Below the pieces are notes generated by a model, which ran no database searches, was not told the DNA's origin, and saw only the letters and a list, made by a program, of their open reading frames with translations. This document shows positions 25,076 to 33,426 of a DNA stretch of 64,000 nucleotides, piece after piece (position 1 is the first letter of the stretch; each line of letters begins with the position of its first letter). The stretch is from assembly GCA_963705835.1 (NCBI GenBank), contig CAVPLC010000069.1, positions 1-64,000 of the forward strand, read 5' to 3'. The stretch comes from Palsa-504 sp963705835. Lineage in GTDB: Bacteria; Actinomycetota; Actinomycetes; Streptosporangiales; Streptosporangiaceae. Position numbers and translations under genes: made by a program.

Positions 25076-25870
25076 ATGCGGTGCACAAGCAGAGCCTTTC
25101 TCCTTATGGTGGCGATCCTGGCCGCCGGATGCCTGGCGGCGGGATGCGGAAGCGCCGCCCAGAGCGCGATCGGCAGCGTGGCCAGCAAGACGGCGGCGAG
25201 TTCGGCGACCGCGGGCACGACGACGACCCCGGCTGGTACCACGACTCCCACCGCGGTGCCCTCGACGGCTATCACCACGGTGACCGCCACCGCCACCGCC
25301 GCGCCTTCGACCGCGAGTGCCACCGCCGCGCCTTCGACCGCGAGTGCCAGCACCCCGGCGCCGACCACATCGCCGACCGCGGCCCCCTCTGGCGGCTCAG
25401 GGACCAACCTCATCTGGCTGTGGGTGCTGCTGGGCGTCCTGGTCCTGGCCGGCCTGATCACCTGGATCGCCCGGTCGGGCCGGCGCCGCTCGGCGACCGC
25501 GGCCGGCTGGCAGTCCAAGCTCATCGACGCGTACGCGAAGGGCTCGGCCCTGCACGACGCGATGAGCGTGGCGGAAACGCAGGGTGACCTGGCCGCCGGC
25601 GACGCCCGCGCACGGTGGTCTGACATCCAGCGGCGCGCGGACGATCTCGCGCAGACGCTGTACGCGCTGCGCGAGGCGGCCCCGGATCCCGGCGACCAGG
25701 CCAGGATCGCGGACGTGCTCGCTTCGCTGCAGGCGGCCCGTTCGGCGATGGATGCCGAACGGGCGCCCGGCGGCGCCGGCCCGCAGCAGGCCGACGTGGT
25801 CCGCAGCCGGCTGTCCGCCTTCGAGTCGTCGCTGCGCGCGCTCCGGTCCCGTGACCAGGAATTCAGCTAA
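25076..25870 (+). CDS. Lipoprotein-like membrane-anchored protein
   Basis: 264-aa protein starting at the ATG at 25076. A signal peptide has a lipobox-like LAAGC (residues ~16-25). A Thr/Ala/Pro/Ser-rich linker (~40-110) includes a duplicated 27-bp block (ATAAPSTAS). One transmembrane helix follows (NLIWLWVLLGVLVLAGLITWIA), then an Ala/Arg-rich helical C-terminus with an Asp/Arg coiled-coil pattern. Topology suggests an extracytoplasmic stalk and a cytosolic helical domain. No family recognised. It heads a run with the 56-aa protein and the YihY gene. Confidence 0.7.
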   Translation: MRCTSRAFLLMVAILAAGCLAAGCGSAAQSAIGSVASKTAASSATAGTTTTPAGTTTPTAVPSTAITTVTATATAAPSTASATAAPSTASASTPAPTTSPTAAPSGGSGTNLIWLWVLLGVLVLAGLITWIARSGRRRSATAAGWQSKLIDAYAKGSALHDAMSVAETQGDLAAGDARARWSDIQRRADDLAQTLYALREAAPDPGDQARIADVLASLQAARSAMDAERAPGGAGPQQADVVRSRLSAFESSLRALRSRDQEFS

Positions 25871-25882
25871 GGAGATGTGATC

Positions 25883-26053
25883 ATGTCAGGACTAGGCCTG
25901 GCTATTCTCTTGTCCGCCATCTACGTGGTGCTGTTCATTACGCTCGCCCTCCTCAGCTTCCGCAAGGGGCACTGGATCCTGGGCCTGGTCGGCTTCGTGC
26001 TCCCGTTCTTGTGGCTGATCGGGGCTGTCCTGCCGTCCCGCCGCTACCGCTGA
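25883..26053 (+). CDS. Two-helix 56-aa membrane protein
   Basis: Very short protein beginning MSGLGLAILLSAIYVVLFIT and ending in the basic PSRRYR, with two hydrophobic helices separated by SFRKGHW. The AAGGAG ribosome-binding site 8 bp before the ATG is among the best in the window. It sits 12 bp after the lipoprotein-like gene and just ahead of the YihY gene. It is probably a small subunit or membrane stress peptide. Function unknown. Confidence 0.75.
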   Translation: MSGLGLAILLSAIYVVLFITLALLSFRKGHWILGLVGFVLPFLWLIGAVLPSRRYR

Positions 26054-26061
26054 CGGGCACT

Positions 26062-27057
26062 TTGGCGCAGATCGGCTGGATCGAGCGGCAGGTCCGCCGG
26101 GCCGACCGGTTCCAGCAGCGGCACGCCGTCCTCGCCTTCCCGTGGGCCGTGGCCCAGAAGTTCGGCAACGACCAGGCGGGCGGCAAGGCGGCGCTGATGG
26201 CCTACTACGGCCTGTTCGCGCTCTTCCCCCTCCTGCTGCTGCTGGCGACCATCCTCGGCTTCGTGCTCTCGGGCGACCCGGCGCTCCGGGAGCAGTTGAT
26301 CGACTCGGCCCTCGGGAACGTCCCGGTCATCGGGACGGACCTGCGTTCGGAAGTGCATCCGCTCCAGGGCAACGGGGTGGCGCTGGCGATCGGCATCGTC
26401 GGCACCCTGTACGGAAGCCTCGGGGTCGGCTTCGCCGCCCAGAACGCGATGAACACCGTCTGGAACATCCCGTACGTCCACTGGCCCAGCCTCTGGACGC
26501 GATACGCCCGCACCCTCGCCGTGATCGGCCTGCTCGGGCTGGCCTCGGTGTCCTCGGTGGCGCTGGCCACGTTTGCCACCGCCGTCGCGCACGGCTGGGC
26601 CGTCACGGCGGTCGCGGTCGTCGGCGGGGCCCTGGTGAACCTCGGGCTGTTCCTGATCGCCTTCATGGTGCTCACTGCCGAGCCGCTGCGGGCCGGCGAG
26701 GTGGCCGTCGGCGCGCTGGTCGCCACGGTGTTCTGGGAGGCCCTGCAGCTGATCGGGACCTGGTACGTCGCCCGGGGGCTGCGGAACGCCAGCCCTACCT
26801 ACGGTGTCTTCGCCGTGGTCATCACCCTGCTGTCCTGGCTGTACCTCGGCTCGCAGACGGTGCTCTGGGCCGCCGAGATCAACGTGGTGCTGCGCTACCG
26901 CCTGTGGCCCCGCTCGGTGACCCAGCCGCCGCTGACCCGGGCGGACCGCCTGGTGCTGCGGCGGCTGGCGGAGATGGAGGTGCGCCGGCCGGAGCAGGAG
27001 GTCACCGCGTCGTTCACGGATGCCGCCGACGACGATCCGCTCATCCCCGGTGGGTGA
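26062..27057 (+). CDS. YihY/BrkB family membrane protein
   Basis: About 331-aa protein of the YihY (formerly 'ribonuclease BN') family, with six membrane helices. Family features are the amphipathic N-terminus, KFGNDQAGGKAALMAYYGLFALFPLLLLL, the VGTLYGSLGVGFAAQNAMNTVWNI segment and TYGVFAVVITLLSWLYLGSQTVLWAAEINVVL. The role is unproven; flippase/transport is suggested. The start is uncertain: TTG at 26062 fits after the small-protein stop, while a GTG at 26011 would overlap that gene by 43 bp. Its stop codon lies inside an operator-like repeat that probably serves the next gene. Confidence 0.8.
   Translation: MAQIGWIERQVRRADRFQQRHAVLAFPWAVAQKFGNDQAGGKAALMAYYGLFALFPLLLLLATILGFVLSGDPALREQLIDSALGNVPVIGTDLRSEVHPLQGNGVALAIGIVGTLYGSLGVGFAAQNAMNTVWNIPYVHWPSLWTRYARTLAVIGLLGLASVSSVALATFATAVAHGWAVTAVAVVGGALVNLGLFLIAFMVLTAEPLRAGEVAVGALVATVFWEALQLIGTWYVARGLRNASPTYGVFAVVITLLSWLYLGSQTVLWAAEINVVLRYRLWPRSVTQPPLTRADRLVLRRLAEMEVRRPEQEVTASFTDAADDDPLIPGG
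27041..27057. promoter_or_regulatory. Operator-like inverted repeat, site 10
   Basis: TCATCC-CCGGT-GGGTGA, one mismatch, overlapping the last codons and stop of the YihY gene and only 10 bp before the DUF2254-like GTG. The closeness suggests either a leaderless transcript or a later real start. Confidence 0.55.
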
Positions 27058-27067
27058 TAGGTCATGG

Positions 27068-27793
27068 GTGAAAATAGCCGGCGTTCAGGTCTTGGACAAC
27101 GTTGTCGATGGGTTGCCCGCTCACGGTGATCGGGCCTCGCCATGGCGTGCCGAGGGCAAAGAGCAGGGCGTCATTACGGCCACGGACCTGCACGGCCTGG
27201 CCGAACTGTGCCGACGGAACGAGTGCTGGCTCGAGCTCGCCGTAGGCGTGGGCGAGTACCTGGCTCACGGCACCCCCGTTGCGCTGGTGCACGGCGGGGA
27301 CCTCCACGACCGCGATGTCACCGGGTTCTTCCTCATCCGCGGAGAACGCACGTTCGTGCAGGACCCGGCGTTCGGCTTCCGCCAGCTCGTCGATATCGCC
27401 ATACGCGCGCTGTCGCCGGCCGTGAACGATCCGACCACGGGAGTACAGGCCATCGACCGCATCAGCGACCTCCTGGCCATCACGGGCAACCGGCTCGATC
27501 CGACCGGCCTGCGGGTCGACTCCCGCGGCACGGTGCGGGTCAAGCGGAAGCTGCGGAACTTCGACAGCCTGCTCGTGCTCTCCCTGACCGAGATCATCCG
27601 TTACGGCGCCGACGCGCCTCAGGTGGTCCGGCGCCTACGCGCGGTACTCGACGAGCTCGAATCCACCCTCCCGGCAGAGCGGCAGGACGCCATCGCCCGT
27701 CAGCGAGGTCTTCTGGAGGCGGCGGCCACCTCCGCGCTGCCTGCTCCGTTCACCGCCGTGTCCTCTACGGCAGACCGAGAGGGCCTGGGCTGA
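27068..27793 (+). CDS. DUF2254-like soluble protein lacking the membrane half
   Basis: 241-aa protein matching the C-terminal soluble half of DUF2254 proteins: GVITATDLHGLAELC, VGEYLAHGTPVALVH, RTFVQDPAFGFRQLVDIAIRALSPAVNDPTTGVQAIDRI. Full-length members have about 190 N-terminal residues with four membrane helices. None are encoded here, and the preceding frame belongs to the YihY gene end. The GTG at 27068 is the best start; no ATG occurs in frame. The domain looks intact and is not shifted, so it may work alone as a cytosolic protein. Confidence 0.72.
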   Translation: MKIAGVQVLDNVVDGLPAHGDRASPWRAEGKEQGVITATDLHGLAELCRRNECWLELAVGVGEYLAHGTPVALVHGGDLHDRDVTGFFLIRGERTFVQDPAFGFRQLVDIAIRALSPAVNDPTTGVQAIDRISDLLAITGNRLDPTGLRVDSRGTVRVKRKLRNFDSLLVLSLTEIIRYGADAPQVVRRLRAVLDELESTLPAERQDAIARQRGLLEAAATSALPAPFTAVSSTADREGLG

Positions 27794-27833
27794 AACGGGT
27801 TTGCCGGCTTGGCGGCGCACGGACCGGACGGGC

Positions 27834-28142
27834 TCAGGTACCGAACAGCTTGGCCTTGGCGGCGGTGAATTCGTCGTCGGATAGCACGCCCTGCTGGTGC
27901 AGCGTCGCCAGCTGGTTCAGCTGGTCGATCATGGCCGACGATGCCGGAGCAGGGGCCGCCGCCGGAGCAGGGGCCGCTGGCGGGGGCGGCGCCTGCTGCT
28001 GTTCCAGATCGCTGATGCGCTGGTCCTGCTCCGCCTCCATCTGGGACTGCTCGGCCTGGCGCCGAGCCGTGCTCTTACCCACCATGTACGCACCGCCGCC
28101 CACCGCGGCCGCGCGCAACAACGGGCGTCGCCGAACGAACAT
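27834..28142 (-). CDS. SHOCT-domain protein
   Basis: 102-aa protein. A basic N-terminus (FVRRRPLLRAA) and short Gly/Ala hydrophobic stretch (VGGGAYMVG) precede a Gln/Glu coiled coil (QAEQSQMEAEQDQRISDLEQQQ). A Pro/Ala linker and a C-terminal SHOCT motif (MIDQLNQLATLHQQGVLSDDEFTAAKAKLF) follow. It lies 24 bp downstream of the CMD gene on the same strand and probably shares its promoter. Function unknown; SHOCT motifs mediate oligomerisation. Confidence 0.8.
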   Translation of the reverse strand: MFVRRRPLLRAAAVGGGAYMVGKSTARRQAEQSQMEAEQDQRISDLEQQQAPPPPAAPAPAAAPAPASSAMIDQLNQLATLHQQGVLSDDEFTAAKAKLFGT

Positions 28143-28166
28143 CGCTGCCTCCTCGTGGTTGCCGGG

Positions 28167-28526
28167 CTACATGCCGTCGGGCAGGGTCAGGCCGAGCGCG
28201 ACCATGATCTCGGGCGCGGCGGCCACGATCCTGGGCCCGCCGACCTGCGGCGCGACGGCGATCAGAATGCCGAGAATGTCTTCCGGGCTGGCTCCTTCTT
28301 GGAGCGCGTTGGCCACCTGCCAGACGTACGAGGCGGGGGGCGCGTCCATCGCAATCAGCGCGGCGATCTTGACCAGGGCGTAGCTGCGCGAGTCGAGGCC
28401 GCTCCGGACCTGGAACTCGGTCCGCGCTTCGAGCCCGGCCCCCAGAACGTCGGGGTCGCCCGTGGCCAGGGCGACGAACAGGTCTCGGGCGTCGTCGCTG
28501 ACGTCTACGTTGGCTGGGATGGTCAT
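28167..28526 (-). CDS. Carboxymuconolactone decarboxylase (CMD) family protein
   Basis: 119-aa all-helical protein of the CMD/AhpD superfamily: RTEFQVRSGLDSRSYALVKIAALIAM, YVWQVANALQEGASPEDILGILIAVAPQVGGPR. The redox CxxC of AhpD is absent, so a peroxidase/disulfide role is unlikely; small CMD proteins of this type have no fixed function. The start is the ATG at 28526 after an AAAGGA ribosome-binding site. The open frame runs further upstream through the neighbouring membrane-protein gene, but only by chance. An operator-like repeat lies 86 bp upstream. Confidence 0.82.
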   Translation of the reverse strand: MTIPANVDVSDDARDLFVALATGDPDVLGAGLEARTEFQVRSGLDSRSYALVKIAALIAMDAPPASYVWQVANALQEGASPEDILGILIAVAPQVGGPRIVAAAPEIMVALGLTLPDGM

Positions 28527-28612
28527 GGTCAGTATCCTTTCGTGGCAACGCGGACGGGCAGCCGCACCGCACCGCTGAGTCGAACAATGGCGTTGGCTCC
28601 GTCCATATGGCG

Positions 28613-28629
28613 TCACCCGCCGCGGATGA
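28613..28629. promoter_or_regulatory. Operator-like inverted repeat, site 11
   Basis: TCACCC-GCCGC-GGATGA, one mismatch, 86 bp before the CMD gene. Confidence 0.6.
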
Positions 28630-28636
28630 GCCGGGC

Positions 28637-30014
28637 CTAGGTCTGGCCCGCGGTCTCGGGCACCGCGGCCGGCCTGCCGATCAGCTCGATCAACCCGAGG
28701 AGGACCAGCAAGACGACGACGAGGACGATGACGACCACCGCGGTGGGCTGACCCCAGAAGACGAAGATCAGGCCGACGAGGGCCACCGCGGAGACGCGCA
28801 GGATCCTGCGGTGCAGGTACGTCCACCGGCCGACCGGGCCGGCCGATACCCCGCGGCGCTCGCCGAAGTTCCTGATCCGCTCCATCCCCGACTTCAGGCC
28901 GGAACGCGTGGCGACGGCCGTACGAGAGGGACCGGTGAAGAACGCCCCGAGGGCGACGACGAGGCCGACCGCCAGCACGACACGGAGCCCGACCTTGAGG
29001 AAGTGCACGAACGCGTCGTAGGCGGCGGCCGCGGCATCGCTGGGCAGGACGCTGCTGGGGACGCTGCTGAGGTAGATGCTCCTGGCGATCAGCAAGCCGA
29101 TGGCCAGGACCAGCATGGAAGCGGCGAGGCCGAGCCCGGCTCCGACCAGGGCCCGCCAGGCGGCCCCGGGCCACGAACACCCCGGCGCCGAGGACAACGA
29201 GCACCACGATGGGCGCAATGATCGGCAGGTCGCTGACCAGCCGGTAGCCGGACTGTGCCTTCCCGAGATTCTTGGCCTCGAACAGCGCCACGGTCGGATT
29301 GATATTCGGGATGCTGTTGGCCAGCGAGAACCCGCGCGCCACCAGATCCTGCTTGGCCACGGTGATGAGGGGCCCCAGGTTGAGCACGATCTGGCCGTTG
29401 CTCGTGCTGAGGGCACCGTTGCCCCGCCCGGAGAGCAAATTGACCAGCGACTGATGCGCGACGGTGTTGACCTGCACCCAGGCATTGGCCATGGCCGGGC
29501 TGGCGATGACCGAGTGCACGGTGCTGTGGACGAAGCCGGTCACCGAGCTGACGATCTGCGGACCGAACGTGGTGAGCAGCGAGCCGATCCGGGTCAGCCC
29601 CTTGCTGTTGAGCTGGGCGGCGGCCTGGTTGATGTTCCCGGTCAGGTTCAGCTGGCTGGTTATCTGGTTCGTGATCTTGTCGGTCAGGACGTTCTGGATC
29701 GCCGGGTCGCGGATCAGCGGCTGCACCGTCGCCACCCACTGGCCGGTATCGGAAACCTGGTTGCCGGCCCAGACGCCGAGCACGGCGACCGGAGCCAGCA
29801 CGCAGCCGAGCACGATCAGCACGATGGCCACGGGGGTCCGCCAGCCGATGCGCCGACGGCGGGCTACGCCCTGGCTGTGGAGTTCGGCTGTCTCAGCGCG
29901 CAGGCGTTCTAGTTCGGCTGTCTCAGCGCGCAGGCGTTCTAGTTCGGCTCGCTCGTCCGGGCTGAGCTCGTGGCTCTCGGTTCCCGGTCCAGGCTCACCG
30001 CCGATGGCAGACAT
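28637..30014 (-). CDS. Large actinobacterial membrane protein (one frameshift)
   Basis: About 458 aa when joined across a +1 shift at 29160-29163 (an extra C in the minus-strand GGCCGCC run). The N-terminus is a coiled-coil prefix with a duplicated 30-bp block (ELERLRAETA twice). One membrane helix (PVAIVLIVLGCVLAPVAVLGVWA) follows, then a ~200-aa outside domain (SDTGQWVATVQPLIRDPAIQNVLTDKI). After the shift come four to five helices and a basic cytosolic loop. The architecture is common in actinomycetes without known function. Both frames stay coding right up to the break, which favours sequence error. Confidence 0.72.
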
Positions 30015-30074
30015 GGGGCACCTCCTGGGCTGGGCGTCACGAACCCATAGTGGAAGCGCCCGGCGTGCGGGGCC

Positions 30075-30091
30075 TCACCCATGGCGGATGA
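30075..30091. promoter_or_regulatory. Operator-like inverted repeat, site 12
   Basis: TCACCC-ATGGC-GGATGA, one mismatch, between the divergent large membrane protein (60 bp) and MarC-family (34 bp) genes. Confidence 0.65.
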
Positions 30092-30125
30092 CGACGGCCG
30101 GTGATGGCCGGCGGATTAATGGACT

Positions 30126-30764
30126 GTGGATCAGACATCGATCACCGCGGCCGGTGCGATCGACACGTTCCTGGTGCTGCTGATCGGCATCGGGCCAAAA
30201 CTCGCGCTGGTGCCGTTCCTGGAAATCACGGCGGCCCTTGATCGCACCGCCAAGCAGCGCGTGCTGCGCAAGATGCTGGTCACCGCGGCGTCAGTGGCTG
30301 TGATACTCATGGTGCTGGGCGAGCTGTTGCGTAAATTGCTGCACTTCACGATCGGATCGCTGTCGATAGCAGGTGGGGTGATCTTGCTCGTGCTGGCGGT
30401 GTGGATGGTGCTCGGTCCGCCCGCCAGCAGCCAGCACACCGCTGACAAAGACCCGATGCAGCTGGCGCAGTACCCGCTGGCCGTGCCTTACCTGCTCAAC
30501 CCGGTGGGCATTGTCGGCCTGATGACGATCTCCGCCGACGCGGAGTCACTGAGTGTTTTCGCCGTGGAGTTCGGCATCCTGGTGTTCGTCCTCCTGCTGG
30601 ACGTGGTGGTGTTCCGGTTGGCCAACCGGGTGAGTGAGAAGCTGGACGAAAATCGCATGCTGGTCACCGAGAAGGTCTTCGGTTTCTTGATCGCCGCGAT
30701 CGCCGTGCAGCTGGTCCTCGACGGCTTGGCCCTGGAGGGAATCATCGCGCACGTCCCGCACTGA
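30126..30764 (+). CDS. MarC-family (UPF0056) membrane protein
   Basis: 212-aa protein with six membrane helices in the MarC pattern: FLVLLIGIGPKLALVPFLEITAALD, RKMLVTAASVAVILMVLGELL, SLSIAGGVILLVLAVWMVLG, then after a short loop PLAVPYLLNPVGIVGLM and two final helices. The family was wrongly linked to multiple antibiotic resistance and its substrate is unknown. GTG start at 30126. Confidence 0.8.
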   Translation: MDQTSITAAGAIDTFLVLLIGIGPKLALVPFLEITAALDRTAKQRVLRKMLVTAASVAVILMVLGELLRKLLHFTIGSLSIAGGVILLVLAVWMVLGPPASSQHTADKDPMQLAQYPLAVPYLLNPVGIVGLMTISADAESLSVFAVEFGILVFVLLLDVVVFRLANRVSEKLDENRMLVTEKVFGFLIAAIAVQLVLDGLALEGIIAHVPH

Positions 30765-30767
30765 ATA

Positions 30768-30784
30768 TCACCCGGCGGGAGTGA
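30768..30784. promoter_or_regulatory. Operator-like inverted repeat, site 13
   Basis: TCACCC-GGCGG-GAGTGA, one mismatch, 56 bp before the cyclase/flavoprotein operon. Confidence 0.6.
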
Positions 30785-30840
30785 AATGCAGGTGATGCGC
30801 TCACGTTAGCCTCCACGCGAGCGATCGTTCGGAGGCCATC

Positions 30841-31533
30841 GTGTCGCACCTTGAGATGACAGACTGGATCGACGTGTCGGTGACCGTCCGGCATGGCATG
30901 CCGCACTGGCCCGACAATCCGCCGATCGTTCTCGAGCGGGTGCTGGACACTGGGCGCGGTGACGCGTGCAATGTCTCCCACCTGGCCATGGGAGTGCATA
31001 GTGGTACGCACATGGACGGTCCTGTGCATTTCATTCATGGGGCGGGCGGGTTGGATGAGATGCCGTTGACCGCGACCATGGGCGAGGCCCGGGTGATCGA
31101 AATCGAGCATCCTCGCGAGATCACCGCCGATGAGCTAAGAAAACACGTATTGCAGCCCGGCGAGCGCGTGCTGTTCCGGACCTCTAATTCAGTCCTGTGC
31201 TGGCAAAGCGGCAGCTTCGTCGAAGATTTCGTGAGCATCTCCGAGCAGGCCGCCATGCTCCTGGCCGAGACGAAGGTGCGGACCGTCGGGATCGACTACT
31301 TGTCCGTGGGCGGGTACCTCTCCGACGGGGCCAAGATCCACAAGATCTTGCTCGAAGCCGGAATCTGGATCATCGAGGGACTCGACCTGTCACCGGTCAT
31401 CGGCGGCCGGTACGAGATGATCTGCCTGCCGGTGAAACTGCATGGGAGCGACGGGGCGCCCGCTCGGGCCATCCTCAGGCCCATCGGCAGCAGCGGCCTC
31501 GGCCGGGCCGTCTCCGTCCAGGCGGTGTCATGA
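30841..31533 (+). CDS. Cyclase family protein (kynurenine formamidase-like)
   Basis: 230-aa metal-dependent hydrolase of the cyclase/KynB family. The signature HSGTHMDGPVHF (residues 53-64) supplies the His, His, Asp and His ligands, and GIDYLSVGGY is the second family motif. Members hydrolyse N-formylkynurenine, isatin or related amides; the substrate here is open. Its stop overlaps the next start (ATGA), so it is coupled to the flavoprotein. Starts at GTG 30841. Confidence 0.85.
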   Translation: MSHLEMTDWIDVSVTVRHGMPHWPDNPPIVLERVLDTGRGDACNVSHLAMGVHSGTHMDGPVHFIHGAGGLDEMPLTATMGEARVIEIEHPREITADELRKHVLQPGERVLFRTSNSVLCWQSGSFVEDFVSISEQAAMLLAETKVRTVGIDYLSVGGYLSDGAKIHKILLEAGIWIIEGLDLSPVIGGRYEMICLPVKLHGSDGAPARAILRPIGSSGLGRAVSVQAVS

Positions 31534-32942
31534 GGGTGCTGGTGGTGGGCGGCGGCCCGGCGGGCGCCACGGCCGCGATCCAGGCACGGGAGCTGGGCGC
31601 CGACGTCACGCTGCTCGAGGCTGAGCAGATCGGGGGGACCAGCCTGAACCACGGGCCGACGCCGGTCCGCACCCTGGCCCGAGCCGCGCGGCTGGCCAGG
31701 GACTGGTCCTCGTGGGAGCGCTTCGGCCTCGAAGGCCCCCGGCCGGTACCTAAACTCGACGCCATCCTGGCCAACTGCGCCCGGGTCGCCCGCTACGCCC
31801 ACGACAAGAAGGACCTCGCTGGACACCTGCGTCACAACGGGATCGACTTGGCCGAGCACCTCGGCCCGGTACGGTTCACCGATCCGCACACCGTTCACGC
31901 CGAGAGCGGGCGCAGCTGGCGCGCGGACCGCATCGTCATCGCGGTCGGCTGCCGGGCGGCCCCGCTGCCGGTCCCTGGCGGCGAGCTCGCACTGACCTAC
32001 CAGGACATTTGGACCCTCAAAGCCCTGCCGCGCACGGTCACGGTCATCGGCGGAGCCGACACCGGCTGCCAGATCGCCTCGATCTTCGCCGACCTCGGGG
32101 CCGATGTCCGGCTCATCGAAGCAGGCCCCCGGCTGGTGCCGACCGCCGACGCCAGCATTTCCGCGGCGCTGGGCCAGGCGTTCGAGGCCAGAGGCATCAA
32201 GCTGAACACCGGCGCGACGGTCCAGGCCCTGGAACGCCACGGCGAGCAGGTCACTATCCAGTTCGCCCGCGGCGGCCAGGCCGAACACGCAGAGGCGGAC
32301 GCCGTGTTCGCCGCAGTCGGCTGGCCTGCCAACCTCCGGCACCTGGACCTCAACGCCGCCGGAGTCAGCAGCAACCCGCGAGCCATCCCGGTCGATGAAT
32401 ACCTGAGGACCAACGTCGAGCACATCTTCGCCGCCGGCGACGTCAACGGCCGCTCCAAGCTGGTCCAGACCGCCAGGCTCGAAGGGCGCATCGCGGCGTG
32501 GAACGCCGTCCGCGGATCCACCCGCCAGCTTGAATACGACGTGGTGCCCACCGGCAGCTTCACCGACCCCGAGTACGGCTCGGTCGGCATGACCGAGGAC
32601 CAAGCCGCCGGTGAGTACGACATCGCCGTGGGGACCGCCTGGTATGACGACCTCGTCCGGCCGGTGGCCGACGGCCATCCCGACGGCTTCTGCAAGCTCA
32701 TCGCCGACCGGCACAGCCACGCCATTCTCGGCGCCCACGTGCTAGGCGAATACTCAGCGGAAACCGTGCAGGTCGTGGCGACCGCCATGCGCGCGGGCAT
32801 GAACGTCGAGCGGCTCGCCGAGATGCAATTCGCGTTCCCGACTTTCACCGAGGCGGTCAGCATGGCGGCCCAGAAGGTCTGCCGCACTATAGGCATCGGG
32901 CAATTCCCGCCCGCCTGGAGCTACCTCGGCTCCGAGGAATAA
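31530..32942 (+). CDS. Flavin-dependent pyridine-nucleotide oxidoreductase without redox cysteines
   Basis: 470-aa protein of the dihydrolipoamide dehydrogenase/mercuric reductase fold: FAD-binding VVGGGPAGATAA at residues 5-16, NAD(P)-binding VTVIGGADTGCQIASIFADLGADVRLIE, FAD motif IFAAGDVNG, and a C-terminal dimerisation domain. The redox-active CxxxxC site is replaced by S38 and P43 (GGTSLNHGPTPVR). The family His-Glu pair (HPTLSE) reads FPTFTE, with His lost. It cannot be a disulfide reductase. It should still move hydride from NAD(P)H to FAD and on to an unknown acceptor such as a quinone or oxygen. It forms an operon with the cyclase. Confidence 0.85.
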   Translation: MRVLVVGGGPAGATAAIQARELGADVTLLEAEQIGGTSLNHGPTPVRTLARAARLARDWSSWERFGLEGPRPVPKLDAILANCARVARYAHDKKDLAGHLRHNGIDLAEHLGPVRFTDPHTVHAESGRSWRADRIVIAVGCRAAPLPVPGGELALTYQDIWTLKALPRTVTVIGGADTGCQIASIFADLGADVRLIEAGPRLVPTADASISAALGQAFEARGIKLNTGATVQALERHGEQVTIQFARGGQAEHAEADAVFAAVGWPANLRHLDLNAAGVSSNPRAIPVDEYLRTNVEHIFAAGDVNGRSKLVQTARLEGRIAAWNAVRGSTRQLEYDVVPTGSFTDPEYGSVGMTEDQAAGEYDIAVGTAWYDDLVRPVADGHPDGFCKLIADRHSHAILGAHVLGEYSAETVQVVATAMRAGMNVERLAEMQFAFPTFTEAVSMAAQKVCRTIGIGQFPPAWSYLGSEE

Positions 32943-32996
32943 GCGGTCACGTGCCCAGGAGGAGGCGGGCCTTGCTCGGTCGAGGCGCGAGCGCGC

Positions 32997-33320
32997 TCAC
33001 CCGCGGCTCCGACTCCCAGCGTTGCGCTGACGGCGCAGGTTCTGCTTCTTGTCCCAGGCGGCTAGGCGCGCGAGGCTGCGCGCCTGGCTTTCCCGGGAAA
33101 GGCGGGCAAGAGCCGCCAACCCAATCAATCCCGTGATCACATTCCGCTGAAATCGGGGGTTCCGCAGGAGATTTAGCAACGCCTCCAGTCCGATCCCAAG
33201 CACGATCAAGCGATGCTCACGACTCGCCCGCGCCTCCCGCGCTTGTCCGTCGCCGCGTTCCGACGAAATGGCTTCCTGTTCGCTGGGATCGTTCCGACGT
33301 CGTTCAATATTGGCTGTCAT
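32997..33320 (-). CDS. Small basic protein with one hydrophobic helix
   Basis: 107-aa unrecognised protein. A charged N-terminus is followed by EHRLIVLGIGLEALLNLLRNPRFQRNVITGLIGLAALARL (one or two hydrophobic helices) and an Arg-rich tail. The start is firm: a GAGGAGAT ribosome-binding site sits just before the ATG at 33320. An operator-like repeat lies 79 bp upstream. Confidence 0.65.
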   Translation of the reverse strand: MTANIERRRNDPSEQEAISSERGDGQAREARASREHRLIVLGIGLEALLNLLRNPRFQRNVITGLIGLAALARLSRESQARSLARLAAWDKKQNLRRQRNAGSRSRG

Positions 33321-33399
33321 TTCATCTCCTCGCCCGCGGTACCGGGCCGTGGTTATGGAGGCTTACCGCTGATCCCACCTCATGCCGTCTGCGGAAGCA

Positions 33400-33416
33400 T
33401 CCTCCCCGGCGGATGA
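33400..33416. promoter_or_regulatory. Operator-like inverted repeat, site 14
   Basis: TCCTCC-CCGGC-GGATGA, left arm diverged, 79 bp before the small basic protein gene and immediately downstream of the antiporter stop. Confidence 0.45.
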
Positions 33417-33426
33417 AAGAGACACC

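Noticed and set aside
28167..30014. One continuous 615-aa frame joining the membrane protein to the CMD protein
   Set aside because: Between about 29160 and 28527 this frame has no family features, while another frame continues the membrane protein to 28637. The apparent fusion is caused by the frameshift.
31197..31529. Upstream extension of the flavoprotein frame
   Set aside because: It overlaps the intact cyclase gene in another frame. The ATGA overlap at 31530 and the FAD motif right after it fix the start.
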